Part shown: positions 7,514 through 15,225 of the stretch, piece after piece | How the letters are laid out: each line of letters starts with the position of its first letter | Numbering within the stretch: the stretch's first letter is position 1 | Assembly (NCBI GenBank): GCA_003450555.1 | Contig: DMFQ01000123.1 | Span: 1-24,612, forward strand | Length of the DNA stretch: 24,612 nt | Reading direction: 5' to 3' | Source of the DNA: Ktedonobacter sp. | GTDB taxonomy: Bacteria; Chloroflexota; Ktedonobacteria; Ktedonobacterales; Ktedonobacteraceae | The notes under the pieces: model-generated | Told to the model about the DNA's origin: nothing | The model's database searches: none | The model's input: only the letters and a program-made list of their open reading frames with translations | Program-made: the position numbers and the translations under genes

Positions 7514-8350
7514 CTACGCCTGTTTCTCCTCCACCGTATCTGCAAACGTCTTCAAATCGTCCAGACGTTGTCGTACGTGATCATAGAGCAGATCGTGGTT
7601 GAGGGTGCTGGGATCATGTACCAGCGCATCGCGAAGGTTTGTCAGAACCTCCAACCGGTACGCCAACGTCTGTGGAATAATCTTTTGTGCAGCTACAATG
7701 CTCAATAGTTCGTGATAACCCTCTGGTCGGCGTAGTCCGAAGGAGGCTACCAGTGTTCCGCAGATTTGCAAGCAAGCCTCAATTGCCAGTTGTAGGTATC
7801 GTTCTGCCAGACCATAGATACGATAGTCGGCGGTAAACTCTTCGCGCTTCGCTTCTCCCAGGCTTTGCAGAATAGTTACTGCTTCACGCAACTGTTTCAG
7901 ATGCCGCTCGATTAGCTCTTTATCGATCGGCAAAACTTGTCCATAGAGCCGGCGGCTCAACGCCTTGTTCTGAATCTCGTCAAACTTCTTGAAATCCAGG
8001 TAATCCATTACCGCTTTTGTCTCAAATAGAACGCGCTGCTTATCATCCCGGCTGAATAGAATCTGGCCATACTTGATGACTTGTAGCTTGATGAGCAGGG
8101 AAGCCTGGTTCAAAATCACCACATCGATGGTATCAGATTCAAGCCTTTTAGCCAGTTCACTGAAGAAGTAAAGCTGGTAGTCAAGAAACTGATCCGACTT
8201 GATCTGGTCCATCATGAGGATCGCGATATCCACATCACTGAGATGCCCAAACGAAGTACGGTTAGAAAGAGAGCCAGCAAGATAAGCAGCCTTGACAGGA
8301 CTTTGTGTGAAGAGTTGGTTGAGCTGAGTTTGCTTTTCGAATAAGTTCAT
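7514..8350 (-). CDS. Single-chain MNT nucleotidyltransferase-HEPN (DUF86) fusion, MntA/HepT-like
   Basis: A protein of 278 aa combining both halves of a type VII toxin-antitoxin pair. Residues 20-105 are a minimal nucleotidyltransferase: GS at 26-27, D39 and D41 in LSDVDIAIL, a third acidic D76 in DTIDVVIL, and the MntA-like tail IKYGQILFS. Residues 115-278 are an all-helical HEPN/DUF86 domain with RYLQLAIEACLQI and the R240-x4-H245 motif (RDALVH). In two-gene systems MntA adds AMP to a Tyr in the HepT motif Rx4HxY. Here the position after HD is Pro (P247), so that Tyr is missing. ATG 8350 is chosen over the upstream open frame because GGAGG lies 6 nt before it and the MNT fold starts soon after. 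It is downstream of moaE on the same strand and faces the TPR gene. Confidence 0.85.
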   Translation of the reverse strand: MNLFEKQTQLNQLFTQSPVKAAYLAGSLSNRTSFGHLSDVDIAILMMDQIKSDQFLDYQLYFFSELAKRLESDTIDVVILNQASLLIKLQVIKYGQILFSRDDKQRVLFETKAVMDYLDFKKFDEIQNKALSRRLYGQVLPIDKELIERHLKQLREAVTILQSLGEAKREEFTADYRIYGLAERYLQLAIEACLQICGTLVASFGLRRPEGYHELLSIVAAQKIIPQTLAYRLEVLTNLRDALVHDPSTLNHDLLYDHVRQRLDDLKTFADTVEEKQA

Positions 8351-8486
8351 CCACAACCTCCGAGGAAAAAGGAGCACAGGATGTCTTGTTCGTCCAGGGA
8401 ACGAGAAACCTTCCCGTATCCCTCCCCTTTTGTTTGGTGAAAAAGGAACAACCAATAATACATATACAACTATACCATATTATACG

Positions 8487-8900
8487 TTAACCTTCTACCC
8501 ACTCTTCACCGTTGGTGGCGACCTCTTTCTTCCAGATGGGGACGGTAGTCTTCAGCGTATCAATAATATAGCGACATGCCTCAAACGCTTCGGCACGGTG
8601 TGGAGTAGCCACTACGATAATCACGCTCGCCTCGCCAATCTCCAATCGGCCAAAACGGTGTGCCACAGCGACCCGTTCCACCTCCCAGCGTTGCTCAGCC
8701 TCTGTCACGATCGCGCGAATCTGCTGTATCGCCATCTCTGGGTAAACATCATATTCAAGATGGTGCACCTGCTTGCCCCGAGCATTGTCGCGTACCACCC
8801 CTTCAAAGGTGACAATGCCCCCTACGGTTGCATGTGTAACCGCTGCAATCAGGGCATTTCTATCCAGAGGTTCGCGGGTAATCTGAATAATCGGTTCCAT
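8487..8900 (-). CDS. moaE: Molybdopterin synthase catalytic subunit MoaE
   Basis: A protein of 137 aa, the large subunit of molybdopterin synthase, which inserts two sulfurs from thiocarboxylated MoaD into cyclic pyranopterin monophosphate. Family landmarks: GGIVTFEGVVRDNARGK (27-43), HHLEYDVYPEMA, HRFGRLEIGEASV and LKTTVPIWKKE (116-126), which carries the active-site lysines K117 and K124. ATG 8900 is preceded by AGGAG at 9 nt, and an upstream extension of the frame overlaps moaD and is rejected. It starts 19 nt after the moaD stop, so the two subunits are made from one transcript. No other moa/moe genes are in the window. Confidence 0.95.
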   Translation of the reverse strand: MEPIIQITREPLDRNALIAAVTHATVGGIVTFEGVVRDNARGKQVHHLEYDVYPEMAIQQIRAIVTEAEQRWEVERVAVAHRFGRLEIGEASVIIVVATPHRAEAFEACRYIIDTLKTTVPIWKKEVATNGEEWVEG

Positions 8901-8919
8901 AACAAAGCACTCCTGCGTT

Positions 8920-9165
8920 TCAACCACCGCCCATAGGGGGAATAAACACCAGTTCGTCGTTTTCATGCAAGGTCGTTTCCACCGATGCGTAGCTTTGATT
9001 TACTGCGCACAACGAGCGTTCCATAATCGGTTGCAAGCGGGGATAGCGAGCCAGTAGCAGTGCGCGAACATCGGAGACGAGCGCGCCTTCCTGCACTACC
9101 AATATTTCCTCATTCAGGCCCGTAATTTCATGGAACGAGGCAAAATAACGAATACGTATCTTCAT
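8920..9165 (-). CDS. moaD: Molybdopterin synthase sulfur carrier subunit MoaD
   Basis: A ubiquitin-like sulfur carrier of 81 aa. It starts MKIRIRYFASFHEITG and ends FIPPMGGG, with the C-terminal Gly-Gly that MoeB adenylates and that is then thiocarboxylated for MoaE. VNQSYASVETTLHENDELVF is the typical second half of the fold. It is directly upstream of moaE. The ATG at 9165 has no ribosome site: the six bases before it are TTTCCC, and an extended -10 box lies just upstream of those, so the transcript is probably leaderless. Confidence 0.93.
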   Translation of the reverse strand: MKIRIRYFASFHEITGLNEEILVVQEGALVSDVRALLLARYPRLQPIMERSLCAVNQSYASVETTLHENDELVFIPPMGGG

Positions 9166-9171
9166 GGGAAA

Positions 9172-9180
9172 AGTATAGCA
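9172..9180 (-). promoter_or_regulatory. Extended -10 promoter giving a leaderless moaD transcript
   Basis: On the minus strand TGC-TATACT occupies 9180-9172, then six bases TTTCCC, then the A of the moaD ATG at 9165. Standard spacing puts the transcription start exactly on that A. TTGATA lies upstream but at only 14 nt spacing. Confidence 0.55.
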
Positions 9181-9204
9181 TATATTCTATCTATCAAGAG
9201 TAGG

Positions 9205-10419
9205 CTAGAAGTGCGGCGACTGCTGCGCTTCTAGCATTACCCAACATCCCTTCTCTCTTAACACCTTCTCAAGATACGGCGTTACACCCCAGAAAGCCTT
9301 TAACGCTTCATATTCCTGCAGGTACTTTCTTTCACCCTGCTTCGTCCGCTTCACTGCTCGAATCATCAGGTTTCTATCGGTATGCTCAGTCGAGATAAAC
9401 TCAATTACATCCGTCTTATAGCCCATAATCTGCAGCACCAATGCCCGGAAAGCGTCGGTCAGAATATCGGCCATGCGCTTCTGCAAGATGCCATGTTGCA
9501 GCACTGGCTTGAATGGAGCCACCGTGTGTATCTGCTGGTGGAGTTCATGATGACAGCAGGGGGCACACAAAATCAACCGCGCAGTTCCCAGTATGCCCTG
9601 TGCAATAGCATCGTCAGTTGCCGTATCGCAGGCATGTAAAGCCAGTACAATGTCAGGCGCTACATCGGGTACATAGTCGATGATGGCCGACTGCAGAAAG
9701 CACATCTTCTCAAAGCTTAACTCCTGGCTATGCAGGTTACTCTTCTCAACGAGCTTCCCATTGGTATCAATGCCCACCAGTCTGGCGGAAATCCCGCGCA
9801 CATTGTTCAAATAGTGATACATCGCGAAACTGAGGTATGCTGAACCGGAGCCACAGTCCAGGATGTTCAAAGGTCTCTTCGCGAAATGCTCAAGTTCACC
9901 AGTATGCTCCAACAGCTTCAGAAACTCATTGATCTGGGAAAACTTATCTTGCATGGTAGGAAAAACTTTTCCCTGGTTGTCCATAATACCAATGGCCTGT
10001 AAGAATGCATCGGCTTTATCAGCCGGTAGAGGCAGTTGCTTACTAGCATCGTGAGCCAGATCAGGCGCTTTGTCGCTTTGAGTAGCCTTACTGTGAGAGA
10101 AGATAGCCTTACCCTCCCTGGTTACCTGCACATGAACATCTTCACGTGTGGACTGGACCGTTATGCTGCTGAAGGGCAGCGCAAGTAGCTCGTCCAGCAT
10201 CTCTAGCGCCTCGTTTCCCCGGTAGTTCTTGGTAATATCTTGTTTTGTAGCGAAATAAGAGAATTGCAGGTGCCTTGTCTGTTTGATCAAGACTGGCCGT
10301 ACAACCACCTTGCGCCATTGAAGCTCTTTGCCATGAAGCTGGCCCCTGAGCGTCAGACGCACAAAGGTCTCTTCATCCAGTACGCGCTTCTTTATAACGT
10401 TCCAGTAATCGCTTTTCAT
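9205..10419 (-). CDS. SAM-dependent methyltransferase, PCCH type (Methyltransf_32-like)
   Basis: A protein of 404 aa. The SAM-binding motif I is LDCGSGSAYLSF (187-198), followed by an acidic strand end VGIDTN (215-220). LHACDTATDDAI (261-272) and CAPCCHHEL (285-293) are hallmarks of a methyltransferase group shared with eukaryotic METTL25/GSTCD-like proteins. The N-terminal 130 residues form a separate, unrecognised domain that may bind substrate. The substrate is unknown; RNA or protein is plausible. The start is uncertain: ATG 10419 has a weak GAGG about 14 nt upstream, and the frame stays open to 10461. It lies 80 bp after pepA on the same strand with a hairpin between. Confidence 0.8.
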   Translation of the reverse strand: MKSDYWNVIKKRVLDEETFVRLTLRGQLHGKELQWRKVVVRPVLIKQTRHLQFSYFATKQDITKNYRGNEALEMLDELLALPFSSITVQSTREDVHVQVTREGKAIFSHSKATQSDKAPDLAHDASKQLPLPADKADAFLQAIGIMDNQGKVFPTMQDKFSQINEFLKLLEHTGELEHFAKRPLNILDCGSGSAYLSFAMYHYLNNVRGISARLVGIDTNGKLVEKSNLHSQELSFEKMCFLQSAIIDYVPDVAPDIVLALHACDTATDDAIAQGILGTARLILCAPCCHHELHQQIHTVAPFKPVLQHGILQKRMADILTDAFRALVLQIMGYKTDVIEFISTEHTDRNLMIRAVKRTKQGERKYLQEYEALKAFWGVTPYLEKVLREKGCWVMLEAQQSPHF

Positions 10420-10449
10420 GCAACAAGGCACCTCAATAGAAAGTGCTCT

Positions 10450-10492
10450 GTGTGACCTCAAACACGAGCAAAATCAGTATGTGAGATCACAC
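10450..10492 (-). repeat. Hairpin between pepA and the methyltransferase gene
   Basis: GTGTGACCTCA (10450-10460) and TGAGATCACAC (10482-10492) form an 11-bp stem. The single mismatch is a C-A pair in plus-strand RNA but a U-G pair in minus-strand RNA, so the structure favours the minus strand, in which pepA is read. There is no T-run, which suggests an intercistronic processing or stability element. Confidence 0.45.
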
Positions 10493-10499
10493 GGAACCG

Positions 10500-12017
10500 C
10501 TACTTCTCCGCGCGCAAAGCAAGCTCAGCGAGCGTGCGCACGGCCATTCCCGTCGCGCCCTTTTCCTGGTGGGGCTTCTTGCTATCCACGTAGCTTGTAC
10601 CCGCGATATCCAGGTGCGCCCATTTTGCGTCTCCTACGAAGTGTTCCAGGATTTTTGCCGCTGTTACTGACGACGCTGCGCGCCCGCCTGTTTGTTTAAT
10701 ATCGGCAACATCGCTCTTGATCTGTTCCCCATACTCCTCGTCCATCGGCATGGGCCAGAACTTCTCACCCGCGGCTTTTCCGGCTGCGATAATCTCGTCG
10801 CTGAGCTGTACATCGTTTGAGAATACCCCTGCCATAGTGTTTCCCAGCGCAATTACCACCCCGCCTGTCAGCGTTGCCACGTCAACAATCGGTGACAACC
10901 CTTCTTTTGCCGCGTAAGAAAGGGCATCGGCCAGTACAAGTCGTCCCTCCGCGTCTGTATTGACGATCTCGATCGTTTTGCCATTCATGATGCGCAAGAT
11001 ATCTCCCGGGCGGTACGCTGTACCGCTGGGCATATTCTCCGTAGTTGACACCAGCGCGGTCACATTAACCTCAGGTTTCAGAGAAGCGATTGCCTGCATT
11101 GCGCCGATCACCGCGGCTGCCCCTGCCATATCGCCTTTCATCTCATCCATGCGCTCGGCTGGCTTGAGAGAGATACCGCCAGTATCAAACGTGATACCTT
11201 TGCCAACAAAAGCCATGCCTTTGTCCGCGCTATGTGGCGCGCCTCGATAGCGCAATATAACGAATTTAGGTGGTTCAGCGCTGCCCTGTGATACGCCTAG
11301 CAGGCCACCCATGCCCAATTCTTGCATCTGCGAGCGCTCCAGTATCTCGCACTCCAGTCCAACTTGCTTAGCCATCGCGCTGGCCCGGTGCGCTAACTCG
11401 GTGGGCGTCAGCACATTAGGTGGCTCATTCACCAGGTCACGCGCGAAGTTCGTAGCCTCCGCCATGGCACTTCCCCGGTGTATAGACCGTTCCAGTATAG
11501 CGGCAGATGCCTTACCAGGAACCAGCCAGATCTTCGTAATACCCTGCTCATTGCCAGCGTCATTGGTGTGAAGGTACTTCTTGAAGGTATACAATCCCAG
11601 TAACGCACCCTCTACCTGAGCCTGGGTCTCTGCTTCAACATCCGCTCCTTCAAATGATAACGCCAGGGCTAGCTGGTGGGCTCCGGTGTTCTGTAAGTGA
11701 CGCGCTGCGATCGCACTGGCTTTGCGCAGCGCCTGCGCATTCAGGTTCTCTTGCGAACCCAGGCCGACGACTACGACACGTTTTGCTGCAAGTTTTCCCA
11801 TCGTGTGCACCGTGGTCATTTCGCCCAGGTTGCCGTTGAACTCTCCATCAGAACAGATCTGCCTGATGAGGCCGCTCAGAGCAGTATCAACCTCTTTTGC
11901 CGCTGCAGAAAATAAGACGTCGTGGCTCTGCGGGCCGGTCTTTGAGCGAACTGCGCTTACAACAAGCGCATCACATGCTACATCTTTTAACGCTTTACCT
12001 GTTACTTGAATATCCAT
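10500..12017 (-). CDS. pepA: Leucyl aminopeptidase (M17, PepA)
   Basis: A cytoplasmic metallo-aminopeptidase of 505 aa that removes N-terminal residues from peptides, probably as a hexamer. The N-terminal half is the variable macro-like domain. The catalytic half shows VGKGITFDTGGISLKP (271-286) with metal or catalytic residues K273, D278 and K285, then D296 in MKGDMAGAA, and NTDAEGRLVLADAL (353-366) with D355, E357 and R359. All key residues are present, and the length is normal for the family. ATG 12017 follows GGGAG by about 7 nt. An 11-bp inverted repeat 48 nt upstream may regulate it. Confidence 0.96.
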   Translation of the reverse strand: MDIQVTGKALKDVACDALVVSAVRSKTGPQSHDVLFSAAAKEVDTALSGLIRQICSDGEFNGNLGEMTTVHTMGKLAAKRVVVVGLGSQENLNAQALRKASAIAARHLQNTGAHQLALALSFEGADVEAETQAQVEGALLGLYTFKKYLHTNDAGNEQGITKIWLVPGKASAAILERSIHRGSAMAEATNFARDLVNEPPNVLTPTELAHRASAMAKQVGLECEILERSQMQELGMGGLLGVSQGSAEPPKFVILRYRGAPHSADKGMAFVGKGITFDTGGISLKPAERMDEMKGDMAGAAAVIGAMQAIASLKPEVNVTALVSTTENMPSGTAYRPGDILRIMNGKTIEIVNTDAEGRLVLADALSYAAKEGLSPIVDVATLTGGVVIALGNTMAGVFSNDVQLSDEIIAAGKAAGEKFWPMPMDEEYGEQIKSDVADIKQTGGRAASSVTAAKILEHFVGDAKWAHLDIAGTSYVDSKKPHQEKGATGMAVRTLAELALRAEK

Positions 12018-12064
12018 TTTTTTACTCCCAATATTCTAGGTGTATACTACCCATCAAAAAGACA

Positions 12065-12095
12065 TTGACCGACCAAAGAAAGGATGGTCGGTCAA
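12065..12095. promoter_or_regulatory. 11-bp perfect inverted repeat upstream of pepA (operator candidate)
   Basis: TTGACCGACCA (12065-12075), 9-nt spacer, TGGTCGGTCAA (12085-12095). It lies 48 bp upstream of the pepA start. On the minus strand it overlaps where a -35 region would be for the -10-like TAGTAT. It could be a repressor operator of TetR or similar type, or a leader hairpin. Confidence 0.5.
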
Positions 12096-12174
12096 GTTGA
12101 TCGCCTGCACTCCTACGCTCACGCGTTAATGGCTATCATAGCAAATTCTGCGAGAAATAGCTATCTCTGCAGTT

Positions 12175-12209
12175 GAAGTGTTGAAGTTCTGAAAAAACAG
12201 CAACACTTC
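12175..12209 (-). terminator. Hairpin after the response regulator
   Basis: GAAGTGTTG (12175-12183) pairs perfectly with CAACACTTC (12201-12209), and the 17-nt loop contains CTG-TTTTTT-CAG when read on the minus strand. It begins 10 nt after the response regulator stop. The T-run is in the loop, not after the stem, so termination is uncertain. Confidence 0.4.
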
Positions 12210-12218
12210 GGCAATCTT

Positions 12219-12614
12219 CTACCGCTGTGGTAATAAACGATCTACCACCTCTAACAACTGTCGCGGTTTGAATGGCTTGGTCAGGTACTCGTTACAGCCA
12301 ATTTGCAGGGCCGCCTCATTCTCATCGTTCAGCGCATAGGCAGTAACTGCGACTATGGGCACGTTTGCCAGGGCAGGACGTGCTCGGATCAACTGTGTTG
12401 TGCGATAACCATCGAGAACTGGCATCGAGAGATCAGTAAGAATGAGATCGACTCGTTCTCGGTCAAGTATCTCCAAGGCCTCTTTCCCATTAGAAGCGCT
12501 GAGACAGTAATATCCGCGTGTGGATAAAACTCTTTCTATCAGAATACGATTCGAGACTTCGTTCTCAACCACCAGTATCGTCGGTTGGCCTCTGTCCGGT
12601 AAAGGTGTATTCAT
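12219..12614 (-). CDS. Single-domain response regulator (CheY-like receiver)
   Basis: A protein of 131 aa with only a receiver domain and no output domain. The phospho-acceptor is D61 in LILTDLSMP, the acidic pocket starts at E17 in VVENE, the switch Thr is T91 in VAVTAYAL, and the conserved Lys is K113 in LTKPFKP. The pocket has E-N where D-D or E-D is usual, which is a common variant. It starts 43 nt downstream of the sensor kinase stop and is very probably its partner, acting as a phosphorelay intermediate or by protein contact. The ribosome site is weak (AAAGAG). Confidence 0.92.
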   Translation of the reverse strand: MNTPLPDRGQPTILVVENEVSNRILIERVLSTRGYYCLSASNGKEALEILDRERVDLILTDLSMPVLDGYRTTQLIRARPALANVPIVAVTAYALNDENEAALQIGCNEYLTKPFKPRQLLEVVDRLLPQR

Positions 12615-12657
12615 AATGCAAACACTCTTTTCAAGCTAATAAGGACGAGCTTTAACG

Positions 12658-15225
12658 CTATGAAGATACGATAGGCAAGGTAAATGAAAATGTAGATCCT
12701 TGTCCCAAAATACTCTCTACAGCGACCTCGCCACCCTGTAATTCAATTAGCTTTCTCGCAATAGTCAGACCGAGGCCCGTGCCGCCGAAACGGCGCGTCG
12801 TACTGCCATCGGCCTGGCGAAACGCTTCAAAAATATAACCCAACGCCGCTGGCGAGATACCAATACCCGAATCATGCACGGAGACACGGATCATATCATA
12901 ACTCTCCAGCAGCATACAGCGAATGGTTACGCCGCCTGTTTCCGTGAACTTCAGGGCGTTCGAGGCTAGATTGAGAACAATCTGAAGTATGCGATGACTA
13001 TCCGCCATCACCATCAGGTGGGGGGCTGCCATCTCAAGTGATAGGTACAGCCCTTTGTTGTTTGCCAGAGGTTTGAGCTGATTCATCACTTCTTTCAAAC
13101 ATGCTTCCAGATATAAAGGTTCAACCTTGACCTCAAGCCGGTCTGCCTCAATCTTTGATAGATCGAGCATATCATCAACCAGGCGAGTGAGATCCTCGGC
13201 CCGTCTCACCATGAACTGGATGTGCTCTTCCTGCTCAGCCGTAAGTTCTCCATCCAGGAATCCTTCTAATATTAACGCGCCGTAGCTGATAATACTATGT
13301 AACGGAGTACGTAACTCATGTGTAACTGTGGCCAGGAATTGTGATTTTAGGTGATTGACGCGTTCAAGCGCCGCGTTCTTATCCTTTACCTCAGCAAACA
13401 GAAGCGCATTTTGTATCGCGATTGCCGACTGCACCGCCGCGTTCTTTAGGAGGAAAGTATCCTCTCTCGTGACATGATGCGGTTTATTGTCATAGAGAAT
13501 AAAGACGCCAATAGACCGTTCTTGCAAAAGTAAGGGCACCGCCATCACAGAGCGAAAACCAGCTTCGAGCGCCATATGCGCCCAGGATTCGTTGCGTTCC
13601 AGATAGATTCTTGCGATATCTTCGCCGTAGACAATCTTTTGTTTCTGCATCGTGATATGTGCCAGGTTCTGATCCAGGTCTCGTAGCGCTGGACGCGGTA
13701 TACGAGGCCGCCGCAAAGCATAGGGGATAGGTGCCTGATTAGGTTTTGCCGCGCCAATAGCCTTGCGCTTATCGCTGGTCGTGGCGAGACGCGCCGCAGG
13801 GATAGCGGTCATTTTAGTCGTCACTGCCAGTGTAATATCTCCATCGGGGTCAGTGTGTACTGTTACCGCTCCCTGCTGGCGGAATGGCTGAGTGTTGTTC
13901 GCGTCGGCGATATTTGGGTTTACTGCTTGATCTGACCAATGAGCGACTGCCCATGGTTCTAACATCTCCCGTCCGTACAGGAGCAAGGACACATTTTTTA
14001 CTTGCGTAATCAAACCTAAGCGCGACACAATTTCGCCTAGCAAATGCTCCAGGTTGAGAGTCGAGATGAATGCGTCACTCATGATCAGCAAATCTCTCAT
14101 CTGCTTTGTCATCGCCTGGCTCTCGCTCTCCTGGACAGAGAGCGACTCGGAGAGCAGATTAAATGAACGAGCAAGCATGCTTAACTCGTCGGTTGTTAAA
14201 GATTGTACCTCTGTGCCTGCATTGTTGGTCTCTGCCACTAGAGATCTCACGCGCGCTTGAATGCGCCTTAGAGGGCGGATAAAGAAAATGCGAGTAATAA
14301 ATGTGTAGGCTATAACCCCGAATGCGAAGACGAAGATTCCTACGGCCAGCAGAATCTGTATATAGCGTCCGGTATGAGTGTTCGCAGTGTAAAGCGGTTC
14401 AATATCCACAATTGTCAGTGAGCGCGAAGACTTTATTTGATTTTCTGCTTGCGCCGTTCCTGCGCGAGCTAGATAATATTGTGAGCCGCCTATCAAATGG
14501 TCTTTATCAATGGTACAAAGATCGTCCTCGGGTAAGTTCTGGTCAAGGGCATTTTCTCTCATCGTTGTGCCAAGGACATCTGTACCCTGGCATAAGGCCA
14601 CGTTGAACTCTGTTTTTCGTACCAGGTTGAGCGCGAAATCGTCATCAATGGCTTGTACTGCAGTCAATACACCGATCGGTGTGTTAGCCTGGTCTACGAT
14701 CGGTAGCGCGACACGTAACAGCCATGTAGGAGGCCCAGAAGAGGCTCGAACTATTTGTAACATTGAGACCGCTTGTCTCTTCTGTATCGCCTGATCTAGC
14801 AAGGTCATTGTCGTGAGAGCGTTGATATCCGTGGTATGTTGTCCATCCGCAAATTGGCCTACGACCTGGTGATTCCTGGCAACGATATCAAGTGCCGCCA
14901 GGAAGATGTGATAGTGCGTTGGTACATGGACTAATAAATCTTCCAGGCGTTGCTGCGATTGCACTGTTGGGGGGTGTGATACCGAAGAGATCACGTCACT
15001 ATTCCGTGCTACCTGAGTTAAATCTTGCAACAGGGCACCTGAAGCTGACCGGTATGCGTTCTTAATATAAGAGAGGTGTTTAGTGGCGTCATTGCTTGCT
15101 TCACGCTCGGACAGGTATTTCAGCAAGCCCCAGGACAAAGCTGAAAAGATAACCATACACAGCAAGAGTGTTAGCGCCGCAACAATTATGAGTTTTCCCC
15201 CTAATGACCGCACTTTGAATCTCAT
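12658..15225 (-). CDS. Membrane sensor histidine kinase (extracellular sensor, HAMP, GAF, HisKA, HATPase)
   Basis: A protein of 855 aa. A helix at 11-33 and another at 289-311 frame an extracytoplasmic sensor of about 250 residues, probably Cache-like. HAMP follows (312-365, with FIRPLRRIQARV), then a GAF domain (about 380-612) that carries an insertion near 435-525 rich in basic and Pro residues. HisKA holds the phosphorylated H636 in FLATVTHELRTPLHS. The ATPase domain has the N box NLASNALKFT (752-761), DSGIGI (785-790) and GGTGLGLTI (814-822). The kinase should phosphorylate the receiver protein encoded 43 nt downstream. ATG 15225 is chosen because GAGAAAGG lies 5 nt upstream and the first helix follows at once; the longer open frame to 15381 runs through the structured leader and is rejected. 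Confidence 0.93.
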   Translation of the reverse strand: MRFKVRSLGGKLIIVAALTLLLCMVIFSALSWGLLKYLSEREASNDATKHLSYIKNAYRSASGALLQDLTQVARNSDVISSVSHPPTVQSQQRLEDLLVHVPTHYHIFLAALDIVARNHQVVGQFADGQHTTDINALTTMTLLDQAIQKRQAVSMLQIVRASSGPPTWLLRVALPIVDQANTPIGVLTAVQAIDDDFALNLVRKTEFNVALCQGTDVLGTTMRENALDQNLPEDDLCTIDKDHLIGGSQYYLARAGTAQAENQIKSSRSLTIVDIEPLYTANTHTGRYIQILLAVGIFVFAFGVIAYTFITRIFFIRPLRRIQARVRSLVAETNNAGTEVQSLTTDELSMLARSFNLLSESLSVQESESQAMTKQMRDLLIMSDAFISTLNLEHLLGEIVSRLGLITQVKNVSLLLYGREMLEPWAVAHWSDQAVNPNIADANNTQPFRQQGAVTVHTDPDGDITLAVTTKMTAIPAARLATTSDKRKAIGAAKPNQAPIPYALRRPRIPRPALRDLDQNLAHITMQKQKIVYGEDIARIYLERNESWAHMALEAGFRSVMAVPLLLQERSIGVFILYDNKPHHVTREDTFLLKNAAVQSAIAIQNALLFAEVKDKNAALERVNHLKSQFLATVTHELRTPLHSIISYGALILEGFLDGELTAEQEEHIQFMVRRAEDLTRLVDDMLDLSKIEADRLEVKVEPLYLEACLKEVMNQLKPLANNKGLYLSLEMAAPHLMVMADSHRILQIVLNLASNALKFTETGGVTIRCMLLESYDMIRVSVHDSGIGISPAALGYIFEAFRQADGSTTRRFGGTGLGLTIARKLIELQGGEVAVESILGQGSTFSFTLPIVSS

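Noticed and set aside
8430..8936. Plus-strand frame of 168 codons
   Set aside because: It lies opposite moaE, which is unmistakable, and its translation has no family character.
9166..9204. Molybdenum cofactor riboswitch before moaD
   Set aside because: Only about 40 nt separate moaD from the next gene, and the promoter geometry points to a leaderless transcript.
14322..14794. Plus-strand frames opposite the sensor kinase
   Set aside because: They are antisense to a well-defined sensor domain and have no supporting start signals.
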